Source: an uncultured Pelagibacteraceae bacterium
GTDB lineage: Bacteria; Pseudomonadota; Alphaproteobacteria; Pelagibacterales; Pelagibacteraceae
DNA length: 64,000 nucleotides
NCBI GenBank assembly: GCA_902567945.1
Contig: CACFOC010000002.1
Span: 37,436-101,435, forward strand
Direction: 5' to 3'
Made by a program: the position numbers and the translations under genes. Under the pieces are notes generated by a model, which did no database searches, was not told the origin of the DNA, and saw nothing but the letters and a program-made list of their open reading frames with translations. Below, piece after piece: positions 56,290 to 64,000 of this stretch. Positions within the stretch are counted from its first letter, which is position 1. Each line of letters begins with the position of its first letter.

Positions 56290-58356
56290 TTAAATACCTT
56301 CTATTTTTGAAAAATCTATAAAGTTATTATACGTCTTACAAAACATTTGCAACAATTCTAAGCGATTTTTTTTTATATCTGAATTATCATCATTTACAAC
56401 CACATTATCAAAAAAATTGTCTGTTATTAATTTGGTGTCAGCTAATATTTTTAGTGTTTCGTCATAATTTCCTTTTTCTTTTGAAGTTGAAAAATATTTT
56501 CGTATATCGTTTATTTTTTTATATAAATTTTCTTCTTCTTCTTTTTTAAACAAGGAAGATTCTGGCATTCCAGAAAGATTTTTTTTATCATTTTTTAACT
56601 CATCATCAATAATATTTGAAACTCTTTTATATGTTCCAATAATATTTTTATATATATCGCTATTAATATTTTTATTAAAAGCTTGACATTTTTTATTAAA
56701 TTCTAAAAAATCGTCACTAAAGTGTGAGCTGCTAACTGCTTCTATTATGTCATTTCTTATTTTTTTTTCTTTCATTAAATTTTTAATTCTTTCTTTCAAA
56801 AAATATAAAATATCTTTTACAACATTATTGTTAGTAAATTTTACGCCTTGTTCTCCATAAACGTTAACAGAATAGTTAATTAAATCTTTTAATTTAATAG
56901 TTAATTTATTTTCTAGTATTATTCGCAACAACCCAATCGCTGTTCTTCTTAAAGCAAAAGGATCTTTTGAGCTGCTCGGTTTTTCATCTATGCCAAAGAA
57001 ACCAACTAGTACATCAATTTTATCAATTATGGCTACCGCTGCGCCAATTTTATTTTTTGGAACCTGACTATTTATTCCTACAGGGAGATAGTGATCGCTG
57101 ATCGCAGTAGCAACATCACTTTCAAACCCCTGTTCAATTGCGAAATATTTTCCCATGATACCTTGCAATTCAGGGAACTCTCCTACTAAATCTGATACTA
57201 AATCTGATTTACAAATTGATGCAGCTATTTCTATTTTTTCTTTACTTAAGTTTAGTTGACTAGAAATTATAGGAGCTATCTTTCTCAATCTTTGAGTCCT
57301 GTCATAAAATGTTCCTAGTTTTTTAAAATAAAATAAGTTTTTTAATTTACTTACTTGTTTTACTAAGCTTTGAGTTTTATTTTTTTCCCAAAAAAAACTT
57401 GCATCTGATAATCTTGCTTCGATTACTCTTTGATTTCCTTTTTTGATATAACCTTTTATGTCCGCTAAATTAGCAACTAATAAGAACAAATTTGTTAATT
57501 TATCGCTTTCATCAAAAAGAGGAAAATATTTTTGATGTTGTTGCATTGTAACGATTAAAATTTCTTGAGGAATCTTTAAGTATATTTCATTAAACTTTCC
57601 CATAATAACATTAGGTCTTTCGACTAAATTAACAACCTCTTCTATTAATTTTTCATCAAATTTATTTTTTAATTTTTTTGAAACACAGATACTATTCATC
57701 TTTTTAACTATTATATTTTTTCGTTTTTCTTGATCCAAAATAATATTTTGTGACTCAAGAATATTTAAGTATGAATTAAAATCAGAAACTTTTTTTAATT
57801 TGTCTTCAGAAATACTATCTATAATTGTTAGATTGCCGCTCTTAATGTGAAAAAAATTAAAATTTATTACTTTATTGTTAAATATAGCAATAATAGATCT
57901 TAATGGCCTGCCCCAATTTAAATCATAATTTGACCATCTCATTGATTTTTTCCATGTGTACAAATGAAGAGTTTCTGGAACTATTAACTGTAATTCTTTT
58001 GAAACATCTATAATTTTTGGTTTGATGTTTGCAAAATAAAATTCTCCCTTTTCAATATTTTTTCTGTAAATATCAGACTTATTTAAATTATTTGATTTTA
58101 TAAAACCTTCTAAAGCTTCATTTGGTGCATTAGCTCTTGGACCTTTTATAACTTTTTGTTTTTGCTCTAATTTTTCAGAAATGCCATCTATGGTGAAAAC
58201 GAGTCTTTTAGGAGTTGAAAAGGATTTACTTTGCTTAAAATTAATTTCTTTTTTTTTTAATTTATCTTCCAACAATTGTTTAATTTTTTCTCTGGCATCT
58301 ATTTGAAGTTTTGCTGGAATTTCTTCGCTAAATAGCTCTATAAATAGCTCAGCCAT
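56290..58356 (-). CDS. glyS: Glycine-tRNA ligase beta subunit
   Basis: A 688-aa beta subunit of the heterotetrameric bacterial enzyme. The start ELFIELFSEEIPAKLQ and the PFALRRTAIGLLRI region are typical. It works only with the alpha subunit encoded just upstream (2-bp gap), whose frame is disrupted in this sequence. Confidence 0.95.
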   Translation of the reverse strand: MAELFIELFSEEIPAKLQIDAREKIKQLLEDKLKKKEINFKQSKSFSTPKRLVFTIDGISEKLEQKQKVIKGPRANAPNEALEGFIKSNNLNKSDIYRKNIEKGEFYFANIKPKIIDVSKELQLIVPETLHLYTWKKSMRWSNYDLNWGRPLRSIIAIFNNKVINFNFFHIKSGNLTIIDSISEDKLKKVSDFNSYLNILESQNIILDQEKRKNIIVKKMNSICVSKKLKNKFDEKLIEEVVNLVERPNVIMGKFNEIYLKIPQEILIVTMQQHQKYFPLFDESDKLTNLFLLVANLADIKGYIKKGNQRVIEARLSDASFFWEKNKTQSLVKQVSKLKNLFYFKKLGTFYDRTQRLRKIAPIISSQLNLSKEKIEIAASICKSDLVSDLVGEFPELQGIMGKYFAIEQGFESDVATAISDHYLPVGINSQVPKNKIGAAVAIIDKIDVLVGFFGIDEKPSSSKDPFALRRTAIGLLRIILENKLTIKLKDLINYSVNVYGEQGVKFTNNNVVKDILYFLKERIKNLMKEKKIRNDIIEAVSSSHFSDDFLEFNKKCQAFNKNINSDIYKNIIGTYKRVSNIIDDELKNDKKNLSGMPESSLFKKEEEENLYKKINDIRKYFSTSKEKGNYDETLKILADTKLITDNFFDNVVVNDDNSDIKKNRLELLQMFCKTYNNFIDFSKIEGI

Positions 58357-58358
58357 TT

Positions 58359-59253
58359 TTATTTTTGACTTTCCAACCAGCTTTTTCCTGAGCCCTTGGC
58401 TAATTCTCTTATTCTAGAAATATACTCAGTTCTTTGAGCAACTCCAATAACGCCCCTAGCATCTAACAAATTAAATATATGACTCGCTTTTAAGCACTGA
58501 TCGTAAGCAGGTAATGGAAGTTTTTTTTCTAACAAAAATTTGCATTCCAATTCTGCAATCTCAAAATTTTTTAACAAATGTTCTATATTAGCAAATTCAA
58601 AATTATATGCGGAATACTCTTTTTCAGCCTGATGAAAAATTTCTTGATATTTTATACCATCATTATTCCATATAAGATCAAACACGTTATCCTTGCCTTG
58701 TGTAAACATGCATATTCTTTCTAATCCATAGGTGAGCTCAACAGAAACTGGCTTACACTCAATTCCTGCCATCTGTTGAAAATAAGTAAATTGAGTAATT
58801 TCCATACCATCACACCATACTTCCCAGCCTCGGCCTGCTGCTCCCAATGTAGGGCTTTCCCAGTCATCTTCAACAAACCTAATATCATGTTCTTTATAAT
58901 TTATTCCAATCTTAGATAAGCTTTTTAAAAAAAATTTTTTTAATTTCTTCGGGAGATGGTTTAATTATTACTTGGAATTGATAGTAATGTTGCAATCGGT
59001 TTGGGTTTTTTCCATATCTTCCATCAGTAGGTCGCCTTGATGGTTGAACGTATGCTGCTTTCCAAGATTTTGATCCTAGCGAACGTAGTGTAGTAGCAGG
59101 ATGAAATGTACCCGCCCCAACTTCCATGTCATAAGGTTGTAGTATAACACATCCATAATTTCCCCAGAATTTTTGTAAATTTAATATTGTTTCTTGAAAA
59201 TTTACAGGAGTTGGCTTACCTTTTTTCTTTTTTAAATTTATTTTTTTAGGCAT
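58359..59253 (-). CDS. glyQ: Glycine-tRNA ligase alpha subunit, interrupted by an apparent one-base frameshift
   Basis: The ORF track shows two pieces: 113 aa from 59253 ([18 protein letters not shown] to [17 protein letters not shown]) and 162 aa to 58359 ([16 protein letters not shown] onward). Together they make a full alpha subunit. Dropping one T from the minus-strand run A7-T8-A5 (58922-58941) restores a continuous frame reading [13 protein letters not shown], then [15 protein letters not shown], exactly as the family expects. The gene should be essential, so an assembly or sequencing error, or slippage during transcription, is more likely than true loss. Confidence 0.9.
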
Positions 59254-60075
59254 TTATAAACCAAATTTTTGCCATTGAGCTCTTTCCTCTAAAATATTTG
59301 CAATGTTATCAACTTGACGATCTAGAGATGTTGATAATTTTTTAGCTAAAAAACTTTTTGGTTTATCAAGTTTTTTAATAATTATGTCTTCTCCAAATTT
59401 TTCTCTTAAAATTTGCTCCGCATTACCAATTCCATCTATTAAACCTAGCTTTAAAGAAGTAGATCCTGACCAAAACTCCCCTGTAAAAGTGTTATTTTTT
59501 TCAGTATCTATAAGCTTTGAACCTCTGCTTTCTTTAACAACATTAATGAAATCTGAGTGTAGTTCTAATTGTATCTTTTTTAGTCTTTCTATATCTTCTT
59601 CTTTTTCCTCTTTAAAAGGGTCAAGAGTGCTTTTGTTTTTGCCTGCAGTATATACTCTTCTTTCTATTCCAATTTTTTTTATAGCATCCTGAAATCCAAA
59701 AGAAGCACTAATTACGCCTATTGAACCTACAATAGAACTTGAATTTGCATAAATTTCATTTCCTGCACATGCAATAAGATATCCTCCTGAAGCCGCCACA
59801 TCTTCAGCAAAAACTAACACTTTTTTATTATTTTTTTTTGCCATTTTTTTTATATAACTATAAATTAAATGCGATTGGACTGGTGATCCGCCAGGCGAGT
59901 TAATAGATATAGCAATCGCTAAAGCTTTCTTAATTGCAAATGCCTTATCAATAATTTCTTGTTGGCTTGCAAAGTTTATTCCTTGTCTGAATCTACCTAC
60001 TGACCCAATAATCCCTGATAATCTAATATGGGGTACTATTTTTTTCTTTTTAAAAATTTTAAAAATTGAAAACAT
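59254..60075 (-). CDS. sppA: Signal peptide peptidase SppA-like serine protease (S49)
   Basis: A 273-aa S49 protease of the short SppA type. The nucleophile S96 is in AASGGYLIACAG and the general base K148 in GKNKSTLDPF, 52 residues apart as I recall for the Bacillus enzyme. The usual N-terminal membrane helix is missing or very short; the start is only a basic patch, so membrane attachment is unclear. Its stop abuts glyQ. Confidence 0.85.
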   Translation of the reverse strand: MFSIFKIFKKKKIVPHIRLSGIIGSVGRFRQGINFASQQEIIDKAFAIKKALAIAISINSPGGSPVQSHLIYSYIKKMAKKNNKKVLVFAEDVAASGGYLIACAGNEIYANSSSIVGSIGVISASFGFQDAIKKIGIERRVYTAGKNKSTLDPFKEEKEEDIERLKKIQLELHSDFINVVKESRGSKLIDTEKNNTFTGEFWSGSTSLKLGLIDGIGNAEQILREKFGEDIIIKKLDKPKSFLAKKLSTSLDRQVDNIANILEERAQWQKFGL

Positions 60076-60225
60076 GAATGATATATATTCTAATTACCAT
60101 AGTTTTTAGATTCTTTTAAATTTTAAGTAAAGTTATAAAGCTACCTTAGGTTGTAATTTTTTGGGTGCGTCACTAGTGATCTAAAAGAGTTTTTTTTAAT
60201 ATAAAATAAAAGCTATAATTGCTTC

Positions 60226-61239
60226 ATGGGATCAGTAATTCCTTTAAAAAAAGAAATAAATAATTCCTATTTAAGGTTAAAGAATCTTGTTGGAAGTAAA
60301 TTAGACGATGTCAGCCAGCAAATTAGATATAAGCTCGCTAGTGAAATAAACCTAATTCACAAAATGACGGACTACCATGTTAAATCCGGAGGAAAAAGAA
60401 TCAGACCTTTATTAACATTAGCCTCAGCAAAATTGTGTGGGTATAAAAATGGAAATAGAGACATAAACTTAGCCGCATGTATAGAGCTAATTCATAATGC
60501 AACTTTATTACACGACGATGTAATTGATAATAGTAATCTAAGAAGAGGAGTTAAAACTGCAAATTCAATTTGGGGAAATCAATCTTCTATTCTAGTTGGA
60601 GATTATCTTTTTAGCCGTTGTTTTGAAATGATGGTAGAAGATGGATCACAAGAAATATTAAAATTATTATCTTCAACCTCATCAAGAATAGCTCAGGGAG
60701 AAGTTTTGCAATTAGAAAAAAAGGGAGAGGTAGATCTTTTAGAAGAAACATATTTTAATATCATTAATATGAAAACAGCAGCTTTATTTTCTGCAGCTAC
60801 CAGGGTCGGAGCATGTTTGGGAGATAGAAGTAAAAAAGAAAAAGATGCTTTAGAATCTTATGGAAAAAATCTTGGTTTGGCATTTCAAATAGCTGATGAT
60901 GCTCTAGATTACTTTTCAATAAAAACAATCTTTGGAAAAGAAATTGGTAAAGATTTTTATGAAGGAAAAACTACATTGCCTTTAATTATAATCTATCAAA
61001 GAGCCAATAATGAAGAAAGAAATTTTCTTAAAGGAATATTTAAAAAAAAAAAAAGAAACGAAGAAGATTTCAGTGAGACTTTAGCGTTAATAAATAAATA
61101 TAAAGCCGTTCAAGCAAGTTTTAAAAGAGCAGAATATTTTGTTAATGTTGCTTATGATGCTCTTGGGATATTTCAAAACAGTGAAGAAAAAACAGTTTTA
61201 CAAAATTTAACTGAATTTAGTCTTAATAGATCTTTTTAA
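60226..61239 (+). CDS. ispB: Polyprenyl diphosphate synthase (quinone side chain)
   Basis: A 337-aa trans-prenyltransferase. First Asp motif LLHDDVIDN, GGKRIRPLL, and second Asp motif QIADDALDY are present. Length and type match octaprenyl/decaprenyl synthases that make the ubiquinone tail, the acceptor used by ETF-QO. Chain length cannot be read safely. It overlaps the convergent pdxH by 4 bp. Confidence 0.88.
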   Translation: MGSVIPLKKEINNSYLRLKNLVGSKLDDVSQQIRYKLASEINLIHKMTDYHVKSGGKRIRPLLTLASAKLCGYKNGNRDINLAACIELIHNATLLHDDVIDNSNLRRGVKTANSIWGNQSSILVGDYLFSRCFEMMVEDGSQEILKLLSSTSSRIAQGEVLQLEKKGEVDLLEETYFNIINMKTAALFSAATRVGACLGDRSKKEKDALESYGKNLGLAFQIADDALDYFSIKTIFGKEIGKDFYEGKTTLPLIIIYQRANNEERNFLKGIFKKKKRNEEDFSETLALINKYKAVQASFKRAEYFVNVAYDALGIFQNSEEKTVLQNLTEFSLNRSF

Positions 61240-61859
61240 GGATAAAGTATTTCTTTTTTCCAAGTATTCGAAATTTTACTATATTTAAGTCTTTCGTGAA
61301 TTCTAAATTGATCTCCTAACCAAAATTCAATCAAAGATGGACATAAACACCATCCAGACCAATGTTTGGGTCTAGGTACATTGTTTTTATCTTTATATTT
61401 GTTTTTTAGTTCAGTAATTTTTTTTAAAAATTCTTCTCTTTTATTCATAACTTTTGATTGATCTGAAGCCCAAGCTCCAATTTTACTTTCATAAGGCCTG
61501 CTAGCAAAATAAGAATCTGCGTCTTCGTTGCTTACCTGAATAATGTTTCCTGAAATCCTAACTTGTCTCTGAAGACTCTTCCAGTGAAAACACATAGACG
61601 CTTTAGGAATTTTTTTTAGATCATGGCTTTTTGGACTGTTCATATTAGTATAAAAAACGAATCCCTCTTGTTTTAACTCCTTTAAAAGGATCATTCTTAC
61701 GCTGGGTTCGTTATTTTTGTTTACCGTTGCCAAAGAAAAGGCATTTGGATCATTAATCTCTTTTTTTTCAGCTTCCGACATCCATATTCTAAATAATTCC
61801 AAAGGATCGCCTAAATCCATAAAACAAGAGTTTAAACCTAATGAGTTTTTTTGATTCAT
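61236..61859 (-). CDS. pdxH: Pyridoxamine 5'-phosphate oxidase
   Basis: FMN enzyme that makes pyridoxal phosphate. Signatures: LATVNKNNEPSVRMILLK, the FYTNMNSPKSHDL loop, RPKHWSGWCLCPS and EFWLGDQFRIHER near the end. At 207 aa it is the normal size. Confidence 0.95.
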   Translation of the reverse strand: MNQKNSLGLNSCFMDLGDPLELFRIWMSEAEKKEINDPNAFSLATVNKNNEPSVRMILLKELKQEGFVFYTNMNSPKSHDLKKIPKASMCFHWKSLQRQVRISGNIIQVSNEDADSYFASRPYESKIGAWASDQSKVMNKREEFLKKITELKNKYKDKNNVPRPKHWSGWCLCPSLIEFWLGDQFRIHERLKYSKISNTWKKEILYP

Positions 61860-61893
61860 AAAATAGTCAAAATATTCTATATAATATAATCTA

Positions 61894-62976
61894 ATGTCAT
61901 TTAATACATTTGGAAAGATATTTCGTTTTACTACATGGGGAGAATCTCATGGTCCCGCTATAGGGTGCATTGTAGATGGTTGTCCACCCAACATTTCTTT
62001 ATCTGAAAAAGACATACAAATAGATATGGATCGTAGAAGACCTGGAAAATCTAAATTCACATCACAAAGAAAAGAGTCAGACAAAGTAGAAATATTGTCA
62101 GGAGTTTTTCAAGGAAAAACAACAGGAACACCTATCTCAATGATTATTTATAATGAAGATGCAAGATCTAGAGATTATGAAACTATAAAAAATAAATTTA
62201 GACCTGGTCATGCTGACTACACTTATTTTTTAAAATATGGAATAAGAGATTATCGTGGAGGAGGTAGACAGTCTGCTAGAGAAACAGCTTCAAGAGTAGC
62301 GGCAGGATCAATTGCAAAAATTGTCCTTAATAAATTAATTGGAAAAAAATTTAAAATTACTGGCGCTGTAATACAATTAGGAATTTTAGGTTGTAATAAA
62401 AAAAACTGGAATGAAAAAGAAATAAGAAAAAATCCATTTTTTTGCCCAGATAAAAAATCTGTGGATTTATGGGAAAAATATTTATTAGCCGTGAGAAAGG
62501 CTGGTTCTTCTTGTGGTGCTATAATTGAATTGAGAGCGTCAGGAATCCCTGTAGGCTTAGGAGCTCCTATTTACTCTAAATTAGATGCAGATCTAGCAAG
62601 TGCTTTGATGAGCATTAATGCTGTTAAAGGAGTAAATATTGGTTCCGGTATGAGTTCTGCTTTTTTAAGTGGAGAAGATAACTCTGATGAAATTGAAAGT
62701 ACTTTAGGGAAAGCAAAATTTGCATCAAATAACGCTGGAGGAATATTGGGTGGAATATCTTCAGGTCAAGAAATTATAGTTTCTTTTGCAGTAAAACCAA
62801 CCTCTTCAATTTTAAAAAGTAGAAAAACTATCGATAAAAAAGGAAGAAACACAAATATTTCTGTAAAAGGTAGACATGATCCATGTGTTGGCATTAGAGC
62901 TGTTCCAATTGGTGAAGCAATGATGTCGTGTGTAATATTAGACCACTATCTATTAAATCGAGCTCAGTGCAGTTAA
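61894..62976 (+). CDS. aroC: Chorismate synthase
   Basis: Last step of the shikimate pathway, needing reduced FMN. The start [33 protein letters not shown], the [17 protein letters not shown] loop and SGRHDPCV-type end ([14 protein letters not shown]) are diagnostic. 360 aa is standard. Divergent from pdxH, convergent with dxs. Confidence 0.97.
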   Translation: MSFNTFGKIFRFTTWGESHGPAIGCIVDGCPPNISLSEKDIQIDMDRRRPGKSKFTSQRKESDKVEILSGVFQGKTTGTPISMIIYNEDARSRDYETIKNKFRPGHADYTYFLKYGIRDYRGGGRQSARETASRVAAGSIAKIVLNKLIGKKFKITGAVIQLGILGCNKKNWNEKEIRKNPFFCPDKKSVDLWEKYLLAVRKAGSSCGAIIELRASGIPVGLGAPIYSKLDADLASALMSINAVKGVNIGSGMSSAFLSGEDNSDEIESTLGKAKFASNNAGGILGGISSGQEIIVSFAVKPTSSILKSRKTIDKKGRNTNISVKGRHDPCVGIRAVPIGEAMMSCVILDHYLLNRAQCS

Positions 62977-62993
62977 GAATTTAGAATTATAAA

Positions 62994-64000
62994 TTAAATA
63001 AATTTTTTATTTTTTGGTATTAATATATTTGATTTTAATGCATCAATAGCTTTTTGTTCAATAGCTTTAGCGTCTAATCCTGCTATTTTATACATTTGTT
63101 CTGGAGTATCGTGATCAATAAATTGATCAGGTAAAACCATAGATCTTATTTTTAATCCTCTATCGAAAATGCCTTTTTCTGATAACATTTGAAAAACGTG
63201 AGAACCAAAACCTCCTATCGAACCTTCTTCAATAGTTATTAAAGCTTCATGATTTAAACAAAGATCTATAATTAATTTTTGATCAAGTGGTTTCGCAAAT
63301 CTCGCATCTATTACTGAAGTAGAAATTCCTTTTACATCTAGCTCTTTCGCTGCTTTTAAGCATTCAGATAATCTTGCTCCAAAATTCAGTATGGCTACTT
63401 TTTTTCCTTCTTTAACAATTTTTCCTTTTCCTATAGTTAATATTTCGTTTATATCAGGTAGTTCAATACCTATCCCATATCCTCTAGGATACCTGAACGC
63501 AGATGGCCCATCATTTATATTTACTGAGGTATTTATCATTCGAACAAGTTCAGCTTCATTGCTGGCAGCCATAACAATAAAATTAGGTAATGTAGTTAAA
63601 TAAGTAATATCAAAAGCACCTGCGTGAGTTGGCCCATCCGCACCTACCAAGCCAGCTCTATCAATTGCAAATCGAACTGGTAAATTTTGTATGGCAACAT
63701 CATGTACAACTTGGTCGTAGGCTCTTTGAAGAAAAGTGGAATAAATAGCTGCAAAGGGTTTATATCCTTCTGTTGCTAAACCAGCAGCAAATGTCACAGC
63801 ATGTTGTTCTGCAATACCCACGTCAAACATTCTATCAGGAAATTTTTTTCCAAAAATATCCATACCAGTTCCTGAAGGCATTGCTCCTGTTATTCCTACA
63901 ATCTTAGTATCATTTTCAGCATGTTTAATTAGAGTATTTGCAAAAACTTTTGTATAAGACAAAGTGCTGACCTTAGGTTTAGTTTGTTCGCCAGTTACAA
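62994..64000 (-). CDS. dxs: 1-deoxy-D-xylulose-5-phosphate synthase, C-terminal part (cut by window edge)
   Basis: The frame stays open past the TTG listed in the track and runs to the window edge ([19 protein letters not shown]), so this is the 3' half of a gene of about 640 codons. The pyrimidine-binding domain ([16 protein letters not shown] with the catalytic Glu), GPTHAGAFD and RYPRG are visible, followed by the C-terminal transketolase domain. It makes DXP for isoprenoids, thiamine and PLP; pdxH and ispB nearby use the same supply lines. Confidence 0.95.
   Translation of the reverse strand, partial: VTGEQTKPKVSTLSYTKVFANTLIKHAENDTKIVGITGAMPSGTGMDIFGKKFPDRMFDVGIAEQHAVTFAAGLATEGYKPFAAIYSTFLQRAYDQVVHDVAIQNLPVRFAIDRAGLVGADGPTHAGAFDITYLTTLPNFIVMAASNEAELVRMINTSVNINDGPSAFRYPRGYGIGIELPDINEILTIGKGKIVKEGKKVAILNFGARLSECLKAAKELDVKGISTSVIDARFAKPLDQKLIIDLCLNHEALITIEEGSIGGFGSHVFQMLSEKGIFDRGLKIRSMVLPDQFIDHDTPEQMYKIAGLDAKAIEQKAIDALKSNILIPKNKKFI

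Noticed and set aside
58359-58847. The 162-aa and 113-aa glyQ pieces as two separate genes
   Set aside because: Joined across one base they give a single full-length alpha subunit; the smaller start at 58847 is an internal Met.
60170-60179. TCACTAGTGA palindrome upstream of the polyprenyl synthase gene
   Set aside because: A 10-bp palindrome with no second copy or promoter context is too weak to call.

Overview
The window looks like a chromosomal segment of a SAR11-type marine alphaproteobacterium (Pelagibacterales). The evidence is a very AT-rich sequence, extremely tight packing (no intergenic stretch over about 210 bp, many start/stop overlaps and several convergent genes overlapping at their 3' ends), small proteins rich in Lys, Asn and Ile, and alphaproteobacterial markers such as the zinc-less DksA and a GAAC-N7-GAAC SOS box. 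I see no insertion sequence, prophage, CRISPR array or rRNA. One tRNA is present (Leu, GAG). Strain identity cannot be settled without a database.

Layout. 0-1.5 kb: folE, hisI and a DUF2237 gene. 1.5-7.3 kb: one minus-strand operon of a dimethylglycine/sarcosine dehydrogenase-like enzyme, etfB, etfA and ETF-quinone oxidoreductase, a complete route from methylated amines to the quinone pool. 7.3-9.4 kb: small membrane and secreted proteins, including a 43-aa CxxC microprotein, and MarC. 9.4-17.4 kb: the most unusual part. A DmdA/LigM-like folate-dependent methyltransferase and a divergent MetF-like protein lie back to back with a plus-strand operon of a Rieske oxygenase, a DddP-like M24 protein, a PhyH-type Fe/2OG oxygenase, a class II aldolase and a Gfa/CENP-V protein; a convergent aldehyde dehydrogenase closes the block. 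I read it as a catabolic module for a methylated onium or methoxylated compound. The DddP-like protein keeps all the metal and catalytic residues I recall for DMSP lyase DddP.

17.5-26.6 kb: core genes (ksgA, gmk, acpP-fabG-fabD, rpsF-rpsR-rplI, dnaB), then an MMPL/RND exporter and a CvpA protein. 26.7-36 kb: envelope and lipid genes (bamB, a YfgM-like protein, pssA, psd), panB, rlmE, icd and alaS. 36-44 kb: recA, tolC, glycerate kinase, a second Gfa protein, umuDC and two lipid-linked-sugar glycosyltransferases; both recA and umuDC carry alphaproteobacterial-type SOS boxes. 44-50.7 kb: dksA, a GST/ferredoxin reductase/ferredoxin operon, a propionyl-CoA synthetase-like gene, dihydroorotase and ygfZ. 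50.7-64 kb: adenine deaminase, tRNA-Leu, nadA-nadC, ppdK, a glyS-glyQ-sppA run in which glyQ is split by an apparent one-base frameshift in a homopolymer tract, polyprenyl synthase, pdxH, aroC and the 3' half of dxs cut by the window edge.

How it fits together. Methyl groups released by the demethylases would enter the tetrahydrofolate pool (FolE starts folate synthesis; MetF-like and YgfZ are also folate-linked). Reducing power from dimethylglycine oxidation passes through ETF and ETF-QO. The Rieske oxygenase has no reductase in its operon, so the ferredoxin/ferredoxin reductase pair at 45-46 kb is a possible partner. Any acrylate or propionate formed could be activated by the PrpE-like ligase. 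All family calls rest on recognition of motifs and remembered homologues; no search was run.
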